From an uncultured Eubacteriales bacterium (lineage in GTDB: Bacteria > Bacillota > Clostridia > Christensenellales > Aristaeellaceae): a DNA stretch of 42,284 bases. Shown piece by piece: positions 16,548 to 23,043 of this stretch. Both the position numbers and the translations under genes were made by a program. The stretch covers positions 1 to 42,284 of the forward strand of contig CADAKE010000003.1 in the NCBI GenBank assembly GCA_902788445.1. The letters are read 5' to 3'. Position 1 is the stretch's first letter, and every line of letters starts with the position of its first letter. The notes under the pieces are model-generated. The model did not search any database, was not told where the DNA came from, and worked only from the letters and a program-made list of their open reading frames with translations.

Positions 16548-18554
16548 ATGCGAAACGGCTGCAAAGGAAAAACGCTCTTTTTGCTCTTTCTGACTTTCAT
16601 GCTCACCGTGACGGGCGCGTTCCCGGCGTTCGCACTGGAAACAGAACTGCACGGCTATTCCAAAAGCGGCGGGTATGAATACGTTGAATTCGGTTCCTAC
16701 CCCACCGACGCGGACGGCACGGTGCGGCCCATCCTGTGGCGCGTGCTGAAAGCGGACAGCAACGAAGCCTGGCTGCTGAGCGAATACGTGCTGTTTGGCT
16801 CCCCCGTGCATGGGGACTACGAGCACTACCAGGGCTGGGAGAAAAGCGACCTGTACATGTACCTGAACAGCGTGTTCATCAACGACGCTTTCACCGCCGA
16901 GGAACGCGCCGCGCTGGTGAACCGCACGGAGGACAACGCCCTGGTGACGCTGATCACCTCCGACGAAATGAAGGACGCCTCCATCGGCTTTTCCTCCAAC
17001 AACGCGCGGCTGTGCGAAAGCACCGCTTACGCGAAGATCCTGCCCGACCCGCCGATTTTCGAGCTGCCCAGCACCAACAACAAGGGCCGCTGGAAGCCGC
17101 TGTACGTGTATTCCAAGGGCAAGAAATACAGCCCTTGGTGGAGCCGCACCCGCTCCACGGATTATCCGCACGAGCAGCGCCGCGTGATGGACGAGGGCAA
17201 GATCGGCCGCATCTCCACCGGCAACAGCGATTTGGGCGTGCGCCCCACCGTGTATGTGAACCTGAGCCTGCTGTCCCTCGGCTCCGGCAATGGCACGAAG
17301 GACGCGCCGTATCAACTCCTGCCCAGCGGCGGCGCGCCCATTGCGCAGACCCCGCTGACGATCCAGCAGCCCCTGCCCATTGTGGAGGCGACCGCTGAAC
17401 CGGTTGCGCAGACCATTGTACCCGAACAGAGCGACGGCATTCCGATCATTGATTTCTCCGACGAGCAGAGCGATGAATTCCTGACCGACGACCCTGACCT
17501 GTATCCCGCCGGGTCGCTGGAAATTGTAGGCGATGACTTCTATCCCACCGGCGACGACGACGGCTGGGACGATTCCTCCGCCCAGACCGGCTTGCCTGTG
17601 TACGAACAGCCTGCTGACCAGCAGGGCTTCACCGGCACCGTTGACCCGAGCACCCTCAACGAGCATTTCCCCGCCCTGACCGCCCAGGGCTTCCTGCCGG
17701 ATGGACAAAGCGAATTTGTTTACGCGAATGAAGCGGAGGGCCTGTGGCTGTACGCCTCCCAAACTCTGCGCATCGAGATCAAGCGCTATGAGGGCAAGAA
17801 CAGCACCAACGGCCCGCTCCGCTGGTACGAGGCCGAAGTGTTCGCCAAGGACAACAGCGAACTGTTTGACTTCTATCCCTTCGACAAAGACCACTACAAA
17901 TCTTACGGCGACCGCTACAAGGCGCTGCCTGAAAAGATCGCCCAGCAGCACCAGCTGGTGTTCGCCATCAACTCCGACTACTTCATCTACCGCATCGAGC
18001 GCGACCACGAGGAAAGCTACGACTATCCCATCGGCGTGATCATCCGTGACGGCGAAGTGTTCTACGACCGGCCCAAGAAGGCCAACTCCACCGTGTATCC
18101 CCCGCTGGACGTGATGGCGCTGTACCCCGACGGCTCGGTGTCGCTGCATAAGAACGCCACAGTCACCGCCAAGAAACTGCTGGCAAACGGCGCGACGGAC
18201 ACCCTGTCCTTTGGCCCCATCCTGGTGGAGAACGGCGAAGTGTCCCCCCGCTCCAAGGAATTTGGCAACACGCCCAACCCCCGTACCGGCTTTGGCATCG
18301 CCGAGCCCGGCCACTACATCGTGGTGGTCGCCGAGGGCAAGCGCAAGGGCGTCACGGAGGGCGAAAGCTGCATCTGGCTGGGCGAAAAGATGGCTGAACT
18401 TGGCTGCACCTCCGCCATCAACCTGGACGGCGGCGCGACCAGCGTGCTCATCTTCATGGGCAACCAGCTGAACGTGACCGGCAACTACAACAGCAGCACC
18501 AACCGCAAGCAGAACGAGCTGTTCGGCATCGGCCATTCCAGCGCGATTCAGTGA
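16548..18554 (+). CDS. Secreted DUF6273 + phosphodiester glycosidase (NAGPA-like) fusion protein
   Basis: A 668-aa exported protein in three parts. A signal peptide (cleavage near FPAFA) is followed by a DUF6273-type domain (~residues 30-255: VEFGSYPTD, VRPILWRVL, WLLSEYVLFG, YLNSVFINDAFTAEERAALV, LGVRPTVYVNL). An acidic, Gln/Pro-rich linker (~265-355) comes next. The C-terminal domain (~440-665) matches the phosphodiester glycosidase family (PF09992, as in human uncovering enzyme NAGPA): VFAINSDYF, GVIIRDGEVF, LSFGPILVENGEV, PNPRTGFGIAEPG, CTSAINLDGGATSVLIF. The family cleaves sugar-1-phosphodiesters, so a cell-wall or glycopolymer substrate is plausible. Start ATG 16548 has GAGG upstream; TTG 16542 is rejected. 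No partner genes. Confidence 0.85.
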   Translation: MRNGCKGKTLFLLFLTFMLTVTGAFPAFALETELHGYSKSGGYEYVEFGSYPTDADGTVRPILWRVLKADSNEAWLLSEYVLFGSPVHGDYEHYQGWEKSDLYMYLNSVFINDAFTAEERAALVNRTEDNALVTLITSDEMKDASIGFSSNNARLCESTAYAKILPDPPIFELPSTNNKGRWKPLYVYSKGKKYSPWWSRTRSTDYPHEQRRVMDEGKIGRISTGNSDLGVRPTVYVNLSLLSLGSGNGTKDAPYQLLPSGGAPIAQTPLTIQQPLPIVEATAEPVAQTIVPEQSDGIPIIDFSDEQSDEFLTDDPDLYPAGSLEIVGDDFYPTGDDDGWDDSSAQTGLPVYEQPADQQGFTGTVDPSTLNEHFPALTAQGFLPDGQSEFVYANEAEGLWLYASQTLRIEIKRYEGKNSTNGPLRWYEAEVFAKDNSELFDFYPFDKDHYKSYGDRYKALPEKIAQQHQLVFAINSDYFIYRIERDHEESYDYPIGVIIRDGEVFYDRPKKANSTVYPPLDVMALYPDGSVSLHKNATVTAKKLLANGATDTLSFGPILVENGEVSPRSKEFGNTPNPRTGFGIAEPGHYIVVVAEGKRKGVTEGESCIWLGEKMAELGCTSAINLDGGATSVLIFMGNQLNVTGNYNSSTNRKQNELFGIGHSSAIQ

Positions 18555-18569
18555 TTTGAACTAACCTGT

Positions 18570-18598
18570 CCCCCGCGTCCTGAAATCAGGCGCGGGGG
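18570..18598 (+). terminator. Terminator-like hairpin after the DUF6273-glycosidase gene
   Basis: CCCCCGCG (18570-18577) pairs with CGCGGGGG (18591-18598). The T-rich stretch begins only about 8 nt later, so it is a weaker intrinsic terminator. Confidence 0.6.
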
Positions 18599-18620
18599 AT
18601 TCAACATTTTTCGACAAATC

Positions 18621-18649
18621 TTTACAAAATTCATTCCTTCCGTTATACT
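18621..18649 (+). promoter_or_regulatory. Promoter of the XRE-family regulator
   Basis: TTTACA (18621-18626), 17 bp, TATACT (18644-18649), 44 bp before ATG 18694. Confidence 0.75.
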
Positions 18650-18693
18650 GTTGGTGACAGAAAAAAGACATCAGCGGGAGGGTGAACGCACGG

Positions 18694-19041
18694 ATGGTGG
18701 ATTATGAAGCGCTGGGCCGCCGGATGAAAATGAAGCGGCGCTCCAAGCATTTATCGCAGGAAACGGTCGCCAAGGCTGTGTCCATTTCCACGTCCTATTA
18801 TGGCAACATTGAGCGCGGGATGCGCATTCCGAGCGTGGACACGCTGGTGGAAATCGCAAACGTGCTGAACGTGGGCACGGATTACCTGCTCTATGACAGC
18901 GTGAAAGCCGCCAATCCCCGGCTGAGCCAGGCGGAAATGAAGCTGCTCAGCCGCTATCTTCGGGCGCGCGTGGTGGAATTGGATTACGGCGACCTGGAAG
19001 AGGAAGACGACGATTTCCCGGAGGACGACGCGGACGATTGA
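18694..19041 (+). CDS. XRE-family helix-turn-helix regulator with acidic tail
   Basis: A 115-aa DNA-binding protein. The HTH_3/XRE domain covers residues ~6-62 (ALGRRMKMKRRSKHLSQETV, SISTSYYGNIERGMRIPSVD, LVEIANVLNVGTDYLL). The C-terminus is a short helix plus a strongly acidic tail (YGDLEEEDDDFPEDDADD), unusual for this family and possibly regulatory. The target is unknown. The start is taken as ATG 18694, with GGGAGG about 12 nt upstream; GTG 18682 is possible but lacks space for a ribosome binding site. It is monocistronic with its own promoter; the promoter for the next genes overlaps its stop codon. Confidence 0.85.
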   Translation: MVDYEALGRRMKMKRRSKHLSQETVAKAVSISTSYYGNIERGMRIPSVDTLVEIANVLNVGTDYLLYDSVKAANPRLSQAEMKLLSRYLRARVVELDYGDLEEEDDDFPEDDADD

Positions 19042-19066
19042 AGCAAACGGCGTTTTATGATACAAT
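19038..19066 (+). promoter_or_regulatory. Candidate promoter of the DRTGG-PHP operon
   Basis: TTGAAG (19038-19043), 17 bp, TACAAT (19061-19066). The -35 overlaps the stop codon of the XRE gene. The resulting leader of about 230 nt would contain the palindrome at 19109-19226. Confidence 0.5.
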
Positions 19067-19108
19067 AAATATAGCCTCTTCAGTCGCGCTTCAAAAGAGC
19101 ACGAATCA

Positions 19109-19226
19109 GATAGGAGTTGGGAGATAGAAGATTGACAGTGTCGGATAAAAAGCGAAAGCCATGACAGCCAATAAAAGCATGGTCATTCTTTCATCTCCTC
19201 TCTCATCTCTCCTAACTCCTCTCTCT
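19109..19226. repeat. Heptamer-repeat palindrome, GGAGATAG flavour
   Basis: The left arm (19109-19133) reads ATAGGAG-TTGGGAG-ATAGAAG; the right arm (19191-19226) is the opposite strand pattern CTCCTCT/CATCTCT/CCTAACT. The arms flank a ~57-bp centre with no recognised motif and lie in the leader of the DRTGG-PHP operon. Confidence 0.7.
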
Positions 19227-19302
19227 GGCATGAGGTTCTTCTGCGGTAAACGACTGAATAATGACTCAGGACACTGAAAACGGTTTCAAGGAGGAACGGC
19301 CC

Positions 19303-19650
19303 ATGAAGGTTTCCGAACTGACAAAGCTGATCGAGGCGAAGGATATGACCCCCGGCGTGGAGGAGGACCGCGAGGTTTCCTGCGGCTACACCTGCGACCT
19401 GCTGTCCTGGGTGATGGCCCACGGCTGCGAGGGCATGGCCTGGGTGACGGTGCAGACGCATATGAACGTGGTGGCCGTGGCCGCGCTGGCGGAAATGGCC
19501 TGCGTGATCCTGCCGGAGAACATCGACATGCCGGCAAGCATCCTGGAAAAAGCCACGGATGAAGGGCTGCGGGTGCTGAAAAGCCCGCTGTCCGCTTACA
19601 CGATCTGCGGCCGCATGATGCAGCAGGGCGTGCCGGAAAAGGCGGAATAA
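19303..19650 (+). CDS. DRTGG-domain protein
   Basis: A 115-aa protein resembling the DRTGG domain, a small fold also found next to HPr-kinase-like, CBS and phosphotransacetylase domains. Visible segments are MKVSELTKLIEAKDMTPGVE, SCGYTCDLLSWVMAHGCEGMAWVTVQTHMNVVAVAALAEMACVILPE, and a C-terminal helix with SAYTICGRMMQQG. The exact function is unknown; in Clostridia such proteins commonly neighbour PHP-domain proteins, as here. ATG 19303 has CAAGGAGG upstream. The PHP gene starts 1 nt after its stop, so co-translation is certain. Confidence 0.75.
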   Translation: MKVSELTKLIEAKDMTPGVEEDREVSCGYTCDLLSWVMAHGCEGMAWVTVQTHMNVVAVAALAEMACVILPENIDMPASILEKATDEGLRVLKSPLSAYTICGRMMQQGVPEKAE

Positions 19651-19651
19651 A

Positions 19652-20353
19652 ATGAATTTCTTTGCCGACCTGCATATCCATTCCTGCCTGTCCCCCTGCG
19701 GCGACAACGACATGACGCCGGGCAACATCCTGGGCATGGCGGTGGTGAAGGGCTTGGAGATCGTGGCGATTTCCGACCATAACGCCGCCCGCAACCTGCC
19801 CGCGGCGGAAAAAATCGCCGAGGCCTACGGGCTTCTTTTGGTGCCCGCCATTGAGATCACCACCAGCGAGGAAGTGCACATGCTGGGCTATTTCCCGGAC
19901 GTGCAAACGGCGGTGGACTTCGGGGCCATGCTGAAGGAGCACCTGCCCGCCGGGAAGAACAAGCCCGCGTTTTTCGGGGAGCAGCTGGTGATGAACGAGG
20001 ACGACGAAGTGATCGCTGAGGAGGACGCGCTCCTGATCGGCGCGACCGACCTGTCGCTGGAAGAATGCGCGGAAAAAGTGCGGGCGGTCGGCGGCGTGCC
20101 GGTGCCCGCGCACATCAACCGGGGCAGCAATGGACTATTGGTGAACCTGGGCATGATGCCGCCCTCGCCCACGTTCACCACGGTAGAAGTCTGGAAGGAT
20201 TTGCCCTGTCCCCTGGAGCCGCTCGACAACAAGCACGTGCTCCACTCCTCCGACGCGCACTACCTGGAAAACATCCAGGAGCCGGAGTTTTCCCTCCGCC
20301 TGCCGGAAAAAAGCGTCGCCGCGCTGCTGGACTGGATGAGAACGCAAAAATAA
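19652..20353 (+). CDS. PHP-domain metal-dependent phosphoesterase
   Basis: A 233-aa protein of the PHP family (trinuclear-metal phosphoesterases related to TrpH/YciV, which act on small nucleotides or 3'-ends). Metal ligands are visible in order: DLHIHS (His-x-His), SDHNAA (Asp-His), PAIEITT (Glu), EVHMLGYF (His), PVPAHINR (His) and LHSSDAHYL (Asp-x-His). The natural substrate is unknown. Coupled to the DRTGG gene (1-nt gap); the conserved pair suggests a joint signalling or nucleotide-turnover role, which is inference. Followed by a heptamer arm and a hairpin. Confidence 0.88.
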   Translation: MNFFADLHIHSCLSPCGDNDMTPGNILGMAVVKGLEIVAISDHNAARNLPAAEKIAEAYGLLLVPAIEITTSEEVHMLGYFPDVQTAVDFGAMLKEHLPAGKNKPAFFGEQLVMNEDDEVIAEEDALLIGATDLSLEECAEKVRAVGGVPVPAHINRGSNGLLVNLGMMPPSPTFTTVEVWKDLPCPLEPLDNKHVLHSSDAHYLENIQEPEFSLRLPEKSVAALLDWMRTQK

Positions 20354-20396
20354 GCGAGGAGTTAGCTCCTATCTCCTATCTTTTATCTACTCACTC
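20354..20396. repeat. Short heptamer-repeat element, CCTATCT flavour
   Basis: AGGAG-TTAG-CTCCT forms a small hairpin and runs into TCCTATC-TCCTATC-TTTTATC units. This is the shortest member of the family, with one arm nearly lost. Confidence 0.6.
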
Positions 20397-20398
20397 AT

Positions 20399-20439
20399 AA
20401 CCACCTCCCTCCCGCCATACACTGGTTCAGGAGGTGGTT
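20399..20439 (+). promoter_or_regulatory. 10-bp hairpin covering the Shine-Dalgarno of the microprotein gene
   Basis: AACCACCTCC (20399-20408) pairs perfectly with GGAGGTGGTT (20430-20439), loop 21 nt. The 3' arm contains the AGGAGG site of the gene starting at 20444. It may act as terminator for the PHP operon (TTATAT follows) or as a translational lock; the sequence alone does not decide. Confidence 0.6.
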
Positions 20440-20443
20440 TTAT

Positions 20444-20638
20444 ATGCCATGGCAGCGGGAAGATGAAGTGCGGGTGCAATGCTATCCCAGCGGCGGAAGC
20501 CTTCTTCTCCGCATTGCCGGGTATGTGCTGATTGCGGCGGGCGTGCTGGTAATTCTGCTGTGCGTGCCGGGCTGGGCGTGGCTGGCGCTGGTCGGCGCGG
20601 CGCTGATTCTGCTGGGCCTGCTGCTGGTGCGGAAATGA
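20444..20638 (+). CDS. Two-TM microprotein upstream of spoVM
   Basis: A 64-aa protein, not recognised as a named family. The N-terminal ~20 residues are polar (MPWQREDEVRVQCYPSGGS), followed by two hydrophobic segments (LLLRIAGYVLIAAGVLVILL and GWAWLALVGAALILLGLLLV) joined by a short turn, ending in Arg-Lys; this is a helical hairpin with both ends predicted in the cytoplasm. TCAGGAGG lies 10-12 nt upstream of ATG 20444. SpoVM follows 16 nt after its stop with its own AAAGGAGG, so the two probably share a transcript, suggesting a sporulation membrane role. Function is unknown. Confidence 0.7.
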   Translation: MPWQREDEVRVQCYPSGGSLLLRIAGYVLIAAGVLVILLCVPGWAWLALVGAALILLGLLLVRK

Positions 20639-20654
20639 AAGGAGGACGACTCAA

Positions 20655-20744
20655 GTGTCGATGCGCGTGATTTGCGTGAAAGCGCCAAGGGGACTTCGGG
20701 GGCTTTTGCGGCTGATTTTCAGGCAGGAGAAAGCGGCAAAGTAA
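20655..20744 (+). CDS. spoVM: Stage V sporulation protein SpoVM (small amphipathic peptide)
   Basis: A 27-29-residue peptide. From ATG 20661 it reads MRVICVKAPRGLRGLLRLIF and ends RQEKAAK. Against B. subtilis SpoVM (26 aa) it keeps Met1, Lys7, Pro9, Leu12, Gly14 and Arg17 in register, including the Pro9 important for sensing forespore-membrane curvature. SpoVM anchors SpoIVA and starts spore-coat assembly. AAAGGAGG (20638-20645) is 9 nt from GTG 20655 and 15 nt from ATG 20661, so spacing favours GTG (adding Met-Ser) while alignment favours ATG. A terminator follows. It is easily missed by gene callers because of its length. Confidence 0.85.
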   Translation: MSMRVICVKAPRGLRGLLRLIFRQEKAAK

Positions 20745-20771
20745 TATTCTCATCCCTTGCACATAAAAAGC

Positions 20772-20820
20772 GTACCCAAAAGCGATTCCCTTTGAAAGGA
20801 AGGCTTTTGGGTACAATTTT
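20772..20820 (+). terminator. Intrinsic terminator after spoVM (bidirectional)
   Basis: GTACCCAAAAGC (20772-20783) pairs perfectly over 12 bp with GCTTTTGGGTAC (20803-20814), followed by AATTTTATT. On the other strand it would serve the serine hydrolase gene. The arm sequence CCCAAAAGC resembles the ends of the MITE-like repeats elsewhere in the window. Confidence 0.75.
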
Positions 20821-20841
20821 ATTCCGCGCTTTAGAATAAGG

Positions 20842-22653
20842 TCAGCAATCTTCCTTCTTTGTCCAAAGCGCCAGGACGTTTTCTTTGCTTTGCGCGTTTC
20901 TTACTGCCGGGTGATCCGGTTCAGCGCCTTCCGGGATCAGCTTCTTGCTTTCCGTCACCATGTCGGCCAGGAGCGCGGTAAGCTGACTTGTTACGTCCCT
21001 GCCGGAATCCATGCCGATGGACAGGATCTGTGGCACGAAGCCCAGGGTGGACGCGGTGTAATCGCTGCCGGAGAAGCGGATGGCCTTTCCGTCTTTCTCC
21101 ACCGGCGAATTGATTTTGTTGTTCAGGTAGGCGATAACCAGCTGCCGGGAGGGGTCGATCATGAGCAGCGTGCCCGTCCAGCCCTGGTGGCCGATGGCGA
21201 AGGACGGCGACTGGGTGCCGAAGTGCCAGGGCCGTTTGTCCTCGCCCTGCCGCCACCAGCCCAGGCCCCAATTGTCCATGCCGATGCTCTTGGGCGCGGT
21301 GAAAAAATCCATCACGGTGGGGGAAAAGAAGCGGCGCTCACTCCAGCCGCCGGTCAGCATCAGGGAGCCCAGCTTCGCCAAATCCCGCGCGTTGGCGAAC
21401 AGGCCCGCGTGGCCGCTGACGCCCGCCATGGCATACCAGGCTTTTTCGTCGTGCACCTGGCCTTGCAGGGTGTAATCCCGGATGCCCGGGAAGGAAATCC
21501 GCCCGTCGCGGGTGTTGCCGTTCAGTTCGGTGGCGGCGCAGTCCTGGGGCTGGAAGCCGTTTTCAAGCGGGTTGTACGCGACGCGCGTCAGGCCCATGGG
21601 CTCCCAGAAGGTTTCCCGCAGGTAGGCGTCCAGCCGCTGCCCGGTGATTTTTTCCGCCAGGAAGCCGAGCAGGATATAGTCCGCGTCGGAATACACCGTC
21701 TCCGTGCCGGGCCGGTACATGAGCGGCGTTTTGCACAGCGCGCGGAAGGTGCTTTCCCGCGTTTGCCAGGAATGGTCTGAATCGGCATACAGCGGGTTGA
21801 CCGCGCTGGGGTCGTAGGCGCGCCGGGCGGCGTCGAAACGGAGATTGTGATACTGCGGGTCGGCGGGAAAGCCCGCCTGGTGGCACAGCACGTCGCGCAC
21901 GGTCAGGCTGGCTTTCCATTTTTTAACCGTGTCCAGGCCGGGATAGGGGTAACCGGCGAAGTGAATTTCGATGGTATCCTCCGCAAAGGCCGGGCCCAGA
22001 ATGTCCACCACGCGGGTATTCACATCCAGCTTTCCATCCGTCGCCAGCTTTTGCAGGGCGAAGTTCGCGGTGACCATCTTGGTGACGGAGGCCAGGTCGT
22101 ACATCGTTTCCGTGGTGACCGCCGGGCTCTCCCTGTTTGGCGTGCCGTCGGGATGGTAGGCGTTCCGGCGTCCCCAGGCGTTTTCGTACACCAATTCCCC
22201 ATTGCGGATGATCGCCAACTGGGCGCTGGGGAAACCATGAGCAATGTCCGAAGCGATCAAATCACTGACCAATTGCATGGCCTCGGGCCGAATCCCGGAG
22301 GAAGCGAAGTCTCCGGTTCTGACTGTGGGGTAAGGAATGTATACGGTCACAGCATTTTTTAGATCAGATGGCTGGATATTCGTGACCTGAATCGTGTTGA
22401 CGCCGTCCACCGCCGAGGCGGAATAGTCGAGCGAATGAATCCCCGCGCGAAAGTCCGCGGTGTCATAAGCGTCCGTGTTGATGAACAGCCGGAAGCTCTC
22501 CACCTGCGGGGCCACATCCAGCCAAAGGGTTCCCTGGCCGTGATAGCCCCGGAAGCTGATCATGCTGTTCATCGCCAGGGAATTGTCCGCTTCGCCCTTC
22601 CAGTCCGGGAAGGAAGCTATCTTTTGCCATGCGGCAGTGGGAAGCGTTGACAT
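20842..22653 (-). CDS. Beta-lactamase-fold serine hydrolase with N-terminal beta-sandwich domain
   Basis: A 603-aa protein of the class-C beta-lactamase/penicillin-binding-protein-like family. The N-terminal ~115 residues (GYHGQGTLWLDVAPQVESFR, NTIQVTNIQPSDL) look like a beta-sandwich. The serine hydrolase domain carries the nucleophile SVTK (Ser189-Lys192), YSDADY as the Tyr motif and GHQGWTGT as the third motif. No signal peptide is visible, so it may be cytoplasmic or exported by an unrecognised route. Substrates in the family range from D-amino peptides to esters; none can be assigned. ATG 22653 has AAGGAG upstream. It is separated from the spoIIIE run by a 390-bp repeat-filled gap. Confidence 0.85.
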   Translation of the reverse strand: MSTLPTAAWQKIASFPDWKGEADNSLAMNSMISFRGYHGQGTLWLDVAPQVESFRLFINTDAYDTADFRAGIHSLDYSASAVDGVNTIQVTNIQPSDLKNAVTVYIPYPTVRTGDFASSGIRPEAMQLVSDLIASDIAHGFPSAQLAIIRNGELVYENAWGRRNAYHPDGTPNRESPAVTTETMYDLASVTKMVTANFALQKLATDGKLDVNTRVVDILGPAFAEDTIEIHFAGYPYPGLDTVKKWKASLTVRDVLCHQAGFPADPQYHNLRFDAARRAYDPSAVNPLYADSDHSWQTRESTFRALCKTPLMYRPGTETVYSDADYILLGFLAEKITGQRLDAYLRETFWEPMGLTRVAYNPLENGFQPQDCAATELNGNTRDGRISFPGIRDYTLQGQVHDEKAWYAMAGVSGHAGLFANARDLAKLGSLMLTGGWSERRFFSPTVMDFFTAPKSIGMDNWGLGWWRQGEDKRPWHFGTQSPSFAIGHQGWTGTLLMIDPSRQLVIAYLNNKINSPVEKDGKAIRFSGSDYTASTLGFVPQILSIGMDSGRDVTSQLTALLADMVTESKKLIPEGAEPDHPAVRNAQSKENVLALWTKKEDC

Positions 22654-22726
22654 GAGGGTCAGCTCCTTTTCTTTCTATATCGTAGTCAAGATGGTTGCTG
22701 CCTGCTTCAAGAGTTTTTAAACCAGT

Positions 22727-22996
22727 AAGGAGTTAGGAGAGAGAAGATAGGAGATTCATAGTGATTCAATACGTCGTTGGCCCTCTGCTTACGCACGAAT
22801 GAAAGAATTGTTAAGGTAGGGTGTCAAAAGGTTTTCCATTGAGGGCAATGTCGTCAACTTATGAAATACGATAGTGACTTTGATGTGTAACTGAGGGAAG
22901 CAGCCAAAAGCCTTCCCCTCAAGGGGAAGCCTTTTGGTACGTCATCCCAATTTTGAAGATTAATATCTCCTATCTTCTCTCTCCTCGCTCCTATCT
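22727..22996. repeat. Large heptamer-repeat inverted element enclosing a MITE-like repeat
   Basis: The left arm (22727-22756) and right arm (22962-22996) share a 21-bp exact inverted repeat (22735-22755 versus 22965-22985), built of AGGAGAG/AGAAGAT/AGGAGAT 7-mers. The ~200-bp interior contains the MITE-like repeat at 22816-22936. No gene or RNA is seen in this 390-bp gap. Confidence 0.8.
22816..22936 (-). repeat. MITE-like repeat, copy 1
   Basis: A 33-nt core (22844-22876, minus-strand sense) matches the core at 38250-38282 at 30 of 33 positions. On one side lies a ~34-bp palindrome, CCAAAAGCC...GGCTTTTGG type (about 22903-22936); on the other an end with AAAAGGTTTTCC. No reading frame is present. 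Confidence 0.7.
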
Positions 22997-23043
22997 GCCC
23001 TAAAGCACTCAATCCGTTCATCCTGATGATTTACGAAATGCGC

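Noticed and set aside
16524..18536. A 670-codon minus-strand open frame opposite the DUF6273-glycosidase gene
   Set aside because: The plus-strand protein has a signal peptide, promoter, RBS and two recognisable domains; the antisense product is low complexity with no family features.
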